This document shows positions 26,070 through 33,419 of a stretch of DNA of 64,000 nt, one piece after another. Under the pieces are notes generated by a model. It did not search any database and had not been told where the DNA came from. It was given only the letters and a program-made list of their open reading frames with translations. The stretch comes from JACNJF01 sp050288105 (lineage in GTDB: Bacteria > Pseudomonadota > Gammaproteobacteria > GCA-001735895): NCBI GenBank assembly GCA_050288105.1, contig JBNKDE010000006.1, positions 1-64,000 of the forward strand. The letters are read 5' to 3'. The first letter of the stretch is position 1. Each line of letters begins with the position of its first letter. The translations under genes were made by a program, and so were the position numbers.

Positions 26070-26100
26070 TAACCACAGAGAGCACAGAATACACGGAGGA
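26070..26100 (+). repeat. CACAGAG-type dispersed repeat, left copy
   Basis: ACCACAGAG, AGCACAGA and ACACGGAGG follow in about 9-base steps. The same type occurs inverted at 27276-27307. Short intergenic repeats of this wording are common in many bacterial genomes and give histidine/glutamate-rich false ORFs. Confidence 0.6.
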
Positions 26101-26152
26101 TACTATTTATCCAATAAAATAAAAAAGCGTGAAAGCTCATGCCTTTCTAGCT

Positions 26153-26752
26153 TTACATGTCGATGCCGATTCCAAAAGACCAAGTATCGACGTCGTCGCC
26201 CCTTGAGTAGCCTAAGTTTAAAGATGTAGTGTCGTTAACGTAAAACTTTCCACCTAATGCGGTAGTGTTAGATTTGTCATCGAAAATATCAACCTGCGTA
26301 AATAAAATGGCTAACTCTACATCATCACTTGCTAGAGTTCTAATGCCAAAAGTGATGGCATTTCCAGAATCATCGTCACTAATTGTTGCATATCCATTTG
26401 TGGCTTCTATGTCAATATTAACCATCCTAAAGCTACCTACAAGATCAGTAGAGTTTGAGATTTCTGTGTGTGCTATTACTCCAAAAGCGGTAGATGTTTG
26501 TTCAATTGTTACTCCCATGTATGGGTCGGAATCTAGTTTTCCCAATCCTGCAGTAAATGCAAGATTATCGGTTAGTTCGAACATAGCTGAAAAACTGTAC
26601 CCATCACCGTCAAGGTCTACACTAAGACTTGAGTCAGTAAATGTTTCATAGTTAGCAGTGATGTTGTTGTAACTTAAGTCCCTGGCTTGAGCTGTGTGAA
26701 TTATGCCTGCTACCAGTAACGACATCCCTAATATCTTGCTTTTATTGATCAT
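26153..26752 (-). CDS. Outer-membrane beta-barrel protein, function unknown
   Basis: 199 residues. A signal peptide (ILGMSLLVAGIIHTAQA) leads into alternating polar/hydrophobic strands with turns (YSFSAMFELTDNLAFTAGLG, TSLNLGYSRGDD, TWSFGIGIDM), the pattern of a small eight-stranded barrel of the OmpW/OmpA-like class. The mature protein is very acidic and rich in Asp, Thr and Ser. AGGAG lies 7 bases before the ATG. The gene is more A+T-rich than its neighbours, stands alone and is bracketed by dispersed repeats, suggesting acquisition. A perfect FNR-type box lies about 250 bases upstream. Confidence 0.75.
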   Translation of the reverse strand: MINKSKILGMSLLVAGIIHTAQARDLSYNNITANYETFTDSSLSVDLDGDGYSFSAMFELTDNLAFTAGLGKLDSDPYMGVTIEQTSTAFGVIAHTEISNSTDLVGSFRMVNIDIEATNGYATISDDDSGNAITFGIRTLASDDVELAILFTQVDIFDDKSNTTALGGKFYVNDTTSLNLGYSRGDDVDTWSFGIGIDM

Positions 26753-26950
26753 TATTATCTCCTACAGTTTTTCCAAATACAGATTAAGAAGGCTAAATGC
26801 AGATATTTTACTAGAGGTCCATAAAAGCGTTTGAGTACTGATATCCTAGGCTTTAAGTCCTTTTGCGTGATCCCACATCGATAAAGTAAGTTTAGCTAAA
26901 GGAATATCTAAACCTCTCAACCAAGATTAGCAGTTGGACACAAGTAAAAT

Positions 26951-26964
26951 TCGACTTAAATCAC
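26951..26964 (-). promoter_or_regulatory. Degenerate FNR-type site
   Basis: On the minus strand it reads GTGATTTAAGTCGA, 7 of 10 consensus bases for TTGAT-N4-ATCAA. It is spaced like a class II activator site from the possible -10 TAATCT at 26929-26924. Weak by sequence alone. Confidence 0.25.
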
Positions 26965-27001
26965 AATTTAGATCTGGACATGATGAGGTGTTCTGCTAAT
27001 G

Positions 27002-27015
27002 TTGATTTAGATCAA
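27002..27015. promoter_or_regulatory. Perfect FNR/Anr-type box
   Basis: TTGATTTAGATCAA matches all ten fixed positions of TTGAT-N4-ATCAA. The site is palindromic. The gene it would control is most likely the barrel gene starting at 26752 on the minus strand; rnpB starts 348 bases away on the other side. Control by an oxygen-responsive regulator is inferred from the site. Confidence 0.55.
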
Positions 27016-27223
27016 ATGAGGGAAGGGCGATTTCAATTGTTGATCTTGAAGTGTCATAAAGCTTATCTAGGATAATTTACAGATACTGTGCTGTTACTCT
27101 CGAGATCAGTAGTGGGCGTTTGTTCGAATTTTCAGATCTCAACTTTGAGGTTCGTAGAAGTTGCTATTTATTGTTTGGGTGGGCGATACAAGAACAATTT
27201 TAAGTTGCTGCATTGATTTTTTT

Positions 27224-27252
27224 CTTCGTGCACTTCGTGATATTCGTGGTTC
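27224..27252 (-). repeat. CACGAAG-type dispersed repeat, right copy (inverted)
   Basis: On the minus strand this reads GAACCACGAAT, ATCACGAAG, TGCACGAAG in 9-base steps: the uninterrupted version of the repeat at 25913-25993, in the opposite orientation. Confidence 0.6.
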
Positions 27253-27275
27253 AAATGTATTTCCCCCAACAAACA

Positions 27276-27307
27276 GCCTCTGTGCACTCTGTGTCCTCTG
27301 TGGTTCC
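27276..27307 (-). repeat. CACAGAG-type dispersed repeat, right copy (inverted)
   Basis: On the minus strand it reads GGAACCACAGAGG, ACACAGAG, TGCACAGAGG, matching the left copy at 26070-26100 in inverted orientation. It lies just upstream of the rnpB promoter. Confidence 0.6.
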
Positions 27308-27328
27308 AAAAAAACCGCAATAAAAACG

Positions 27329-27356
27329 CTGACCTAAATACAGATTGCTGTATCAT
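27329..27356 (+). promoter_or_regulatory. Promoter of rnpB
   Basis: CTGACC and TATCAT are 16 bases apart. The -10 ends 6 bases before the first paired base of RNase P RNA at 27363, the spacing expected for a start point there. A GC-rich discriminator (ACGCGC) follows the -10, as at many stable-RNA promoters. Confidence 0.65.
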
Positions 27357-27362
27357 ACGCGC

Positions 27363-27699
27363 AAGTCAGCCAGATAATCGCTGGCGCCATCTGGCGCTGG
27401 AGGAAAGTCCGGGCTCCACAGGGCAGAGTGCCAGGTAACGCCTGGGAGGCGTGAGCCTACGGAAAGTGCCACAGAAAATATACCGCCATGCTCGCATGGT
27501 AAGGGTGAAATGGTGCGGTAAGAGCGCACCGCGCTACTGGCAACAGGAGCGGCAGGGTAAACCCCACTCGGAGCAAGACCAAATAGGAAAGCTATGGTGC
27601 GGCCCGCATTGCTTTCGGGTTGGTCGCTTGAGGGTCACTGGTGACAGTGGCTCCAGATGAATGATTATCCTAGACAGAACCCGGCTTATCGGCTGACTT
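27363..27699 (+). ncRNA. rnpB: RNase P RNA, bacterial class A
   Basis: About 337 bases. The terminal helix P1 is clear: AAGTCAGCC at the 5' end pairs perfectly with GGCTGACTT at 27691-27699. Conserved core blocks are present: GAGGAAAGTCCGGGCTCC near the 5' end, ACAGAAAATATACCGCC, AAGGGTGAAATGGTGCGGTAAGAGCGCACC in pieces, and CTAGACAGAACCCGGCTTATCGG near the 3' end. It is the catalytic RNA that matures tRNA 5' ends. Frames that cross it are not genes. It lies upstream of mraZ, as in pseudomonads. Confidence 0.97.
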
Positions 27700-27734
27700 A
27701 ACTTTCCCGCTCATTGTTATAGATTGCCTTCTGG

Positions 27735-27995
27735 TTACACAAAGTGATGATTAGAGACGAAATGTGTAATCGCCTCATGTACTTCGTGAGCCCTGAATGC
27801 ATCCGAACTACTTTCGACCTTTTCCAGATAATCCTGTAAAAAACTCAGCATTTTTCGGCACTGCTGAGGCGAATCCGCATATTGTTGCACCATCGCACAA
27901 ACTTCAATCGGTGGGAGCCCCAGTCCATTGATCAGGGCCTGCATTTCATCTTCAGAAAGATCGCAATAATCGGCACAGTCTTCATAGGTAAGCAT
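27735..27995 (-). CDS. Small cysteine-containing conserved-type hypothetical protein
   Basis: 86 residues, starting MLTYEDCADYCDLSEDEMQAL, with four cysteines (about 7, 11, 33, 46). It is acidic and helical in pattern, with no signal peptide or membrane segment. GAGGAA lies about 7 bases before the ATG, which supports real translation. I recall similar small MLTYEDC proteins in other gammaproteobacteria but cannot name a function. It is a single gene between rnpB and the dcw cluster, with a Fur-like box about 63 bases upstream. Confidence 0.7.
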   Translation of the reverse strand: MLTYEDCADYCDLSEDEMQALINGLGLPPIEVCAMVQQYADSPQQCRKMLSFLQDYLEKVESSSDAFRAHEVHEAITHFVSNHHFV

Positions 27996-28054
27996 AGTTT
28001 TTCCTCATTGATGTAGCTGATGCACATGCTCGGTGCGTAAAGCGTTACCGGTGC

Positions 28055-28073
28055 ACCAATGATAATCATGTTA
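28055..28073. promoter_or_regulatory. Possible Fur box
   Basis: The segment contains the uninterrupted core AATGATAATCAT (28058-28069). About 13 of 19 positions match the classical Fur box. It lies upstream of the 86-residue gene on the minus strand. The core is a good match but the right arm is poor. Confidence 0.35.
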
Positions 28074-28450
28074 AGGCTGATGCCATAAACATGGCTTTTT
28101 ATAAGTATCTGTTTTTAATAGGGTTAATAATGGCTTTACAATGACCCTGTAAAACAAAAAGCAAGTTTTGAACCATTCTTATCAGGTTGCGGAAGAGGTA
28201 ATTTGCGAAGCATTAATCGGCTAAAAGCAGTTTGCAGGCTTGCAGTAAAAAATCGTTGGGCGCAAAACTACAGCCCCGTCATAGTCAAAATACTGTGAAA
28301 AATTCAATAAATTAGCAACTCTTAATATTTTACTTTAACTTGCATCGGTTAGTTGATGTTTTCTAAAGACTATTAATTCCCGCTCTATAAAATCAGCGCT
28401 AAGTCATTGTTGTTATTAAAGAAATTCTATTCCTAAAGACCTATTTTTAC
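28074..28450. other. Intergenic region before the dcw promoter
   Basis: A+T-rich, no convincing reading frame. GCCAT-AAAC-ATGGC followed by five Ts (28082-28100) forms a weak terminator-like stem on the plus strand, but no plus-strand gene ends nearby. Nothing else definite is seen. Confidence 0.4.
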
Positions 28451-28480
28451 TTGACTTGTGGGTTTTTGCGGCGATACTGT
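28451..28480 (+). promoter_or_regulatory. Main promoter of the dcw cluster
   Basis: TTGACT (28451-28456) is followed by GATACT (28473-28478, 16-base spacing) or TACTGT (18-base spacing). It lies just upstream of the MraZ-type repeats and mraZ, the position of the E. coli mraZ promoter. Confidence 0.6.
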
Positions 28481-28488
28481 GTACATTG

Positions 28489-28513
28489 GTGGGGGAAAGT
28501 GTCAAAAAGTGGA
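28489..28513 (+). promoter_or_regulatory. MraZ operator repeats
   Basis: GTGGG (28489-28493), GTGTC (28499-28503) and GTGGA (28509-28513) are spaced exactly 10 bases apart. That is the arrangement of MraZ-binding repeats upstream of mraZ in other bacteria (GTGGR separated by 5). The middle copy is degenerate. They lie between the promoter and the GTG start, so MraZ probably represses its own operon. Confidence 0.7.
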
Positions 28514-28530
28514 AAATTAAGGCTTAAACG

Positions 28531-28980
28531 GTGTACAAATTCAGAGGCGCTTCAAATTTATCGATTGATGCCAAGGGCAGAATGGTTCTGCCTGCGCGTT
28601 ATCGTGAGCGTTTGTCTGAAATTTGTGAAGGCCAACTGGTTGCAACCATTGATACCGATCAGCCCTGCCTGCTCATATACCCTTTGCCTGAATGGGAAGT
28701 GGTCGAGGAGAAAATCAACGCCCTGCCTGGCTTTAATAAAAAAGCACGCCGTATTCAACGCAAGTTAATTGGTTATGCAACCGATATCGAGGTTGATGCA
28801 AACGGGCGCATGTTACTGTCTTCTCCGCTTAGAAGCTATGCCCAGCTAGAGAAGAAAGCAGTACTCATTGGACAGGGTAATAAGTTTGAGTTATGGGACG
28901 AGCAGCTGTGGGACAAGCTGTGCATGGAAGACGATGACGATGATGAAATACCAGCTGCGCTGGCGGAGTTGTCATTATGA
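28531..28980 (+). CDS. mraZ: Transcriptional regulator MraZ
   Basis: 149 residues with a GTG start. It has the two SpoVT/AbrB-type half domains: LSIDAKGRMVLPARYRERL near the N-terminus and IEVDANGRMLLSSPLRSYA near residues 86-104. Both DxxGR motifs are intact. It forms a ring and represses the dcw operon by binding GTGG repeats, which are visible upstream. It overlaps rsmH by 4 bases (ATGA). The acidic C-terminal tail (EDDDDDE) is slightly unusual. Confidence 0.95.
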   Translation: MYKFRGASNLSIDAKGRMVLPARYRERLSEICEGQLVATIDTDQPCLLIYPLPEWEVVEEKINALPGFNKKARRIQRKLIGYATDIEVDANGRMLLSSPLRSYAQLEKKAVLIGQGNKFELWDEQLWDKLCMEDDDDDEIPAALAELSL

Positions 28981-29918
28981 GTAAGACGCTAAACCATCAG
29001 CCTGTTTTATTCGAAGAGGTTTTGCTCGCGATGCAGGTAAAACCCGATGGCGTGTATGTCGACGGTACCTTTGGTCGTGGCGGACACGCCGCTGCAATTC
29101 TGGCACAGCTGGGTGAGCATGGTCGCCTGATCGTAATGGATAAAGACCCCCAGGCTATTGCTACTGCACGCGAGAAACATGCAAATGATCAGCGTGTAAC
29201 CATTATTCATGACGATTATGCGCAAATGAAAAATCATATTGCCGAGCAGGGCTTTGGCTGTCAGGTAGATGGTGTGTTACTGGATTTGGGTGTTTCATCT
29301 CCCCAGCTGGATGATGCCAGTCGCGGGTTTAGTTTTCAGCATAACGGACCGCTGGATATGCGCATGAATACCGATCAGGGCGAAACGGCGCAGCAATGGA
29401 TTATGAGTGCCAGCGAAAAAGAGATTGCTGATGTGTTATGGCGTTTTGGAGAGGAACGATTTTCTCGTCGAATTGCGCGCAAAATCGTTGAATATCGTCA
29501 GCAGGCAGTAATCAGTGATACCGATACGCTGGTAACCCTTATTAAGGAGTGTGTGCCCCAGGGAAAAGAGAAAAAGCATCCTGCCACGCGCAGCTTCCAG
29601 GCAATTCGTATGCGGATTAATCACGAGCTGGAAAATGTAGAGCGCGTGCTGGGTGATATTTTTGACGTATTAAAAATTGGTGGTCGCCTGCTCGTTATCA
29701 GCTTCCATTCACTGGAAGATCGACTGGTCAAAAGATTTTTCAAACAGCAGTCAACACCAGCGCCTATCCCGCGAGGCTTGCCGATTAAAGACAGTGAGTT
29801 ATCGGTCTCCATTCGTTTGCGCACGGTAGGTAAGGCGATCAAGGCCGGGGTTGATGAATTGGCGAAAAATCCGCGCTCCCGGAGTGCGGTACTGAGAATA
29901 GCCGAGCGCATCTCCTGA
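28977..29918 (+). CDS. rsmH: 16S rRNA N4-cytidine C1402 methyltransferase
   Basis: 313 residues. The SAM-binding motif is YVDGTFGRGGHAAAIL, and the family regions VDGVLLDLGVSSPQLDDASRG and VISFHSLEDRLVKRFF are intact. It N4-methylates C1402 of 16S rRNA, the same nucleotide that RsmI methylates on the ribose. Both enzymes are encoded in this window. It shares one base with the ftsL start. Confidence 0.97.
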   Translation: MSKTLNHQPVLFEEVLLAMQVKPDGVYVDGTFGRGGHAAAILAQLGEHGRLIVMDKDPQAIATAREKHANDQRVTIIHDDYAQMKNHIAEQGFGCQVDGVLLDLGVSSPQLDDASRGFSFQHNGPLDMRMNTDQGETAQQWIMSASEKEIADVLWRFGEERFSRRIARKIVEYRQQAVISDTDTLVTLIKECVPQGKEKKHPATRSFQAIRMRINHELENVERVLGDIFDVLKIGGRLLVISFHSLEDRLVKRFFKQQSTPAPIPRGLPIKDSELSVSIRLRTVGKAIKAGVDELAKNPRSRSAVLRIAERIS

Positions 29919-30181
29919 TGAATCGGCTGTACTGGTTGATGCTGCTGATTGTACTGGTCACCGGCAGCGCGATGACTGTTGTCTATGTGAAGCATGAAAG
30001 TCGAATCCTGTTTGCTGAGTTGCGTAAGGTTCAGAAAAAACAGGATGAAATGGTGATTCAATGGAGTCGTTTGCAGTTACAGAATAGTACGCTGGTAACA
30101 CAGGCAAATGTTGAATCCATGGCAAGAAAAAAGCTGGGCATGATTTTACCTGAAGATATTCAAATTGTGACTTTACCCTAA
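29918..30181 (+). CDS. ftsL: Cell division protein FtsL
   Basis: 87 residues. A single membrane segment (about 3-22, LYWLMLLIVLVTGSAMTVVYV) is followed by a periplasmic coiled coil (LFAELRKVQKKQDEMVIQWSRL). It pairs with FtsB and recruits FtsQ and FtsWI to the septum. Identity rests on size, topology and its place between rsmH and ftsI. Short, as expected. Confidence 0.92.
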   Translation: MNRLYWLMLLIVLVTGSAMTVVYVKHESRILFAELRKVQKKQDEMVIQWSRLQLQNSTLVTQANVESMARKKLGMILPEDIQIVTLP

Positions 30182-30183
30182 CG

Positions 30184-31893
30184 ATGAGTGAGTCGAACCA
30201 AACAACATTTTTTTCAATTCGTCACTACTTTGTGCTGGGCGCGCTATTGTCTATGTTTGTCGCATTAATTCTGCGTGCTTCCTATTTACAGGTGGTCGAT
30301 CAGGAGTTTCTGCTAGACGAGGGCAGTCAGCGTCAGGTGCGAACCATTGACACGCCTGCATATCGTGGCGCTATCATTGATCGATTTGGTGCGCCTCTGG
30401 CTATCAGCACCCCGGTTGATTCTGTATGGGTGAATCCTCGGGTGGCACTGCTGGATAAGCCTGGGTTAAAAAAGGTATCAAAGTCGCTAGGGCTTAGCTA
30501 TTCAGATGTAATCGAGAGTTTAACCCAGCGAGCAAATCGTGAATTTGTCTATCTTAAACGTCGTGTTGAGCCAGAGCTTGCGAGTAGCGCGATACAGGAT
30601 ACCCAGGGTGTTTATCTGCAACGAGAATACAACCGTTTTTATCCCGCAGGTGAGATCGTGTCGCATGTGCTCGGGTTTACTGATATCGATGATAGTGGTA
30701 GCGAGGGCATGGAGCGTGTGTACGATGACTGGCTAAAGGCAACTCCGGGTAAGCGTCAGATATTGCGCGACCGCAAAGGCAGGGTGGTTGAGAATATTGC
30801 ACAGGTTGTGGCGGCTAAACCGGGAAAGGATTTGCAGATGAGCCTGGATATGCGTTTACAGTATATTGCTTATCGAAGTCTGGCTAGCGCGATCAAGTAT
30901 CATGATGCTGAATCGGGTAGCGCAGTGTTGCTGGACGCACACACGGGTGAGGTGTTGGCACTGGCTAATCTGCCGTCATATAACCCGAATAGCCGCAACA
31001 AGCAGAACGCAGATCAGCGTCGCAATCGCGCAATAACCGATGTGTTCGAGCCGGGCTCATCAATCAAACCTTTTACCCTGGCTGCGGCTATGGATAGAAA
31101 TCTGTTTAACAGTAAAAGCAGGATCAATACCGCCCCTGGATATATGAAAGTAAGTGGACATCCAATCAAGGATTTCCGCAACTATGGTGTTCTCGATCTG
31201 GCAGGTGTACTACGCAAATCCAGTAACGTCGGTGCATCCAAGATTGCCCTTTCCATGGAATCGAAAGACCTGTGGAAATCCTTTGTTGACTATGGGTTTG
31301 GTGAGCCTACCGGAGTGAGTTTCCCTGCAGCCTCTTCAGGTTATCTGAGTTATTTTGCTGACTGGCAACCGCTAGATCACGCGACGATTGCATTTGGTTA
31401 TGGTGTATCAGTAACTGCATTACAGCTGGCCAGGGCCTATTCCATTTTTGCCAACGAAGGTAAATTGCTGCCGCTTAGCCTGTTAAAGCGAGAAGAGGTG
31501 CCAGAGTCGCGCCAGGTCATGACTCCAGCTACAGCTAAGAGTGTTCTCAAAATGATGGAGCAGGTGGTAGGTCCAGGTGGGACGGCTACACAGGCTGCAA
31601 TCAAGGGCTATCGGATAGCTGGCAAAACAGGCACTGCCAGGAAAAGTATGGCTGGCGGATATATGCAGGATACTTATATTTCGGTGTTTGCCGGTGTGGC
31701 ACCGGTTAGTAATCCACGCCTGGTGATGGCGGTTATGATTGATGACCCCAAACAGAATGGGTATCACGGCGGGCAGGTGGCGGCCCCTGTTTTCAGTGAA
31801 GTCCTGGGGCATGCCTTGCGCCTGATGAATATCTCTCCAGATGATTTACCTGCGATACAGCAGATGGCTAAGTCGCAGGAGAATAAGGTGTGA
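30184..31893 (+). CDS. ftsI: Septal peptidoglycan transpeptidase FtsI (PBP3)
   Basis: 569 residues: a short cytoplasmic tail, membrane anchor (about 15-35), pedestal domain, and transpeptidase domain. The active-site motifs are SIKP (S292-K295), SSN (346-348) and KTGTARKS near residue 481. It crosslinks septal peptidoglycan with FtsW. It begins 2 bases after ftsL and overlaps the murE start. Confidence 0.97.
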   Translation: MSESNQTTFFSIRHYFVLGALLSMFVALILRASYLQVVDQEFLLDEGSQRQVRTIDTPAYRGAIIDRFGAPLAISTPVDSVWVNPRVALLDKPGLKKVSKSLGLSYSDVIESLTQRANREFVYLKRRVEPELASSAIQDTQGVYLQREYNRFYPAGEIVSHVLGFTDIDDSGSEGMERVYDDWLKATPGKRQILRDRKGRVVENIAQVVAAKPGKDLQMSLDMRLQYIAYRSLASAIKYHDAESGSAVLLDAHTGEVLALANLPSYNPNSRNKQNADQRRNRAITDVFEPGSSIKPFTLAAAMDRNLFNSKSRINTAPGYMKVSGHPIKDFRNYGVLDLAGVLRKSSNVGASKIALSMESKDLWKSFVDYGFGEPTGVSFPAASSGYLSYFADWQPLDHATIAFGYGVSVTALQLARAYSIFANEGKLLPLSLLKREEVPESRQVMTPATAKSVLKMMEQVVGPGGTATQAAIKGYRIAGKTGTARKSMAGGYMQDTYISVFAGVAPVSNPRLVMAVMIDDPKQNGYHGGQVAAPVFSEVLGHALRLMNISPDDLPAIQQMAKSQENKV

Positions 31894-33419
31894 TGATGGC
31901 GCATTCTAAGCAGCTCCATTCAATGACATTAAAACAGCTACTAGAAGGCTTTGTTGATCAGCAACTGCTGTCTGATGTGCCAGTTCAGGGTCTGTCCAGC
32001 AATAGCCAGAAAGTAATTCAGGGTGATCTTTTTGTGGCGCAGGCAGGGATTACTAATCATGCGATTGATTTCGCAGCGGATGCCATAAAGGAAGGTGCGG
32101 TTGCTGTTCTCTATGATGCGGATGATGACTACTGCAAGCAGCGCGTTGGCCTGCTTGAGAAGCAGCATAAAGTAGAGTGGATCCCCGTGCCGCAGCTGAA
32201 TCAGGCAACCAGTATGATTGCCAGTCGTTTTTATGGTGACCCCAGTCGTGCCGTTAAACTAATTGGAGTGACGGGGACTGATGGTAAAACCAGTGTTACC
32301 CATTTGCTGGTACAGGCGCTGACTGGTATGGGTAAAATCGCAGGCAGTATAGGCACATTGGGTTATGGGATAGCTAACCGTCTGAGTATGATTGGCTACA
32401 CCACTCCGGATGCAATCTGTGTGCAGTCACTGCTCGCTGAATTACACGACAAGGGCTGTGAATACATCGTCATGGAAGTGTCTTCGCACGCGCTTAAGCA
32501 GCATAGAGTCAGTGGCTGCGAATTTGACATTGCGTTGCTTACCAACCTGGGTAGCGATCATCTGGATTATCATGGCACTCTGGAACAATATGCAGCAGCT
32601 AAATCTGAGCTGTTTGAATTTAGTAGCCTGAAAGGACGTGTTTTTAATACAGCTGATAAGCTGGGTATCGACCTGTACAAACAGTATCAGTCTGATTTCG
32701 CGCTAGCCGTTAATGCTCACGAAGAAATGCCTGATGTTAACTCTGTCTCTATCAGGCATAGCCAGATGACCGAGCAGGGGTTGCAGATTATCGCAAAAAC
32801 CGGTCAGGGTGATATTAACGTACAGAGCGCGCTGATAGGGTCATTTAATATTGATAATCTGGTGAGCTGTATCGCTGTGCTTCAATTGCTGGGGTTTAGT
32901 CGGCAACAGATAGAAACTGCCATGCAAATGCTTACACCGATTCCAGGGCGCATGGAGTTTTATCCGGCAGGCAACGGCTTGCCTGCGGTGGTAATCGACT
33001 TTGCTCATACAGCGCAGGCGCTGGAAGCCTGTTTGCAGGCGTTACAGGGTAGCTACCAGGGAGAGATGTACTGTGTATTTGGCTGTGGCGGGGATCGTGA
33101 CAGAACCAAGCGGCCAAGTATGGCGGCGGTGGCCGAACGCCTGGCCGATCATGTCATCCTGACCGATGATAATCCACGCTTTGAATCTGCACAGCAAATT
33201 ATGACTGACATGATCGGGGGGCTGCAGCAGCCAGAACAGGTTCGGGTTATCCATGATAGAAGCACTGCTATTAAAACGGCAATCAGTCAGGCGCGTGAAA
33301 ATGACCTAGTTGTGATTGCCGGTAAAGGTCATGAAGAGTTTCAAATTGTTGCGGATCAGAAAATTCCTTTCAGTGATCGTGCTCTGGTCAGGCAAATTCG
33401 TCAGGAGCAATCGCTATGA
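31893..33419 (+). CDS. murE: UDP-MurNAc-tripeptide synthetase (meso-DAP adding)
   Basis: 508 residues from the ATG at 31893, which shares a base with the ftsI stop; an in-frame GTG just before it is less likely. ATP site: GVTGTDGKTSVTHLL. The specificity motif DDNPR marks the meso-diaminopimelate type, so the peptidoglycan is Gram-negative type. It adds the third residue of the stem peptide. It overlaps murF by 4 bases. Confidence 0.97.
   Translation: MMAHSKQLHSMTLKQLLEGFVDQQLLSDVPVQGLSSNSQKVIQGDLFVAQAGITNHAIDFAADAIKEGAVAVLYDADDDYCKQRVGLLEKQHKVEWIPVPQLNQATSMIASRFYGDPSRAVKLIGVTGTDGKTSVTHLLVQALTGMGKIAGSIGTLGYGIANRLSMIGYTTPDAICVQSLLAELHDKGCEYIVMEVSSHALKQHRVSGCEFDIALLTNLGSDHLDYHGTLEQYAAAKSELFEFSSLKGRVFNTADKLGIDLYKQYQSDFALAVNAHEEMPDVNSVSIRHSQMTEQGLQIIAKTGQGDINVQSALIGSFNIDNLVSCIAVLQLLGFSRQQIETAMQMLTPIPGRMEFYPAGNGLPAVVIDFAHTAQALEACLQALQGSYQGEMYCVFGCGGDRDRTKRPSMAAVAERLADHVILTDDNPRFESAQQIMTDMIGGLQQPEQVRVIHDRSTAIKTAISQARENDLVVIAGKGHEEFQIVADQKIPFSDRALVRQIRQEQSL

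Larger units (their letters stand above)
26753..27223. other. A+T-rich intergenic region upstream of the barrel gene
   Basis: There is no convincing coding frame on either strand. Apart from the FNR-type box at 27002-27015 and a weaker look-alike at 26951-26964, I see nothing definite. On the minus strand TAATCT (26929-26924) could be a -10 whose start point near 26917 lies about 41 bases from the centre of the weaker site. Confidence 0.5.

Noticed and set aside
25913..27307. Considered as a CRISPR array because of short repeated words
   Set aside because: Repeats are about 9-base periodic words without regular spacers and occur in opposite orientations; no cas genes are present.
27168..27356. 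Minus-strand frame coding for histidine/glutamate-rich short peptides
   Set aside because: It is produced by the CACGAAG and CACAGAG dispersed repeats and runs into the rnpB promoter; no ribosome site or domain is present.
27451..27660. Open frame within RNase P RNA
   Set aside because: It lies entirely within rnpB, whose conserved structure explains the sequence.
28082..28100. Short stem with five Ts, terminator-like on the plus strand
   Set aside because: The stem is only 5 bp and no plus-strand gene ends nearby; rnpB ends almost 400 bases earlier.
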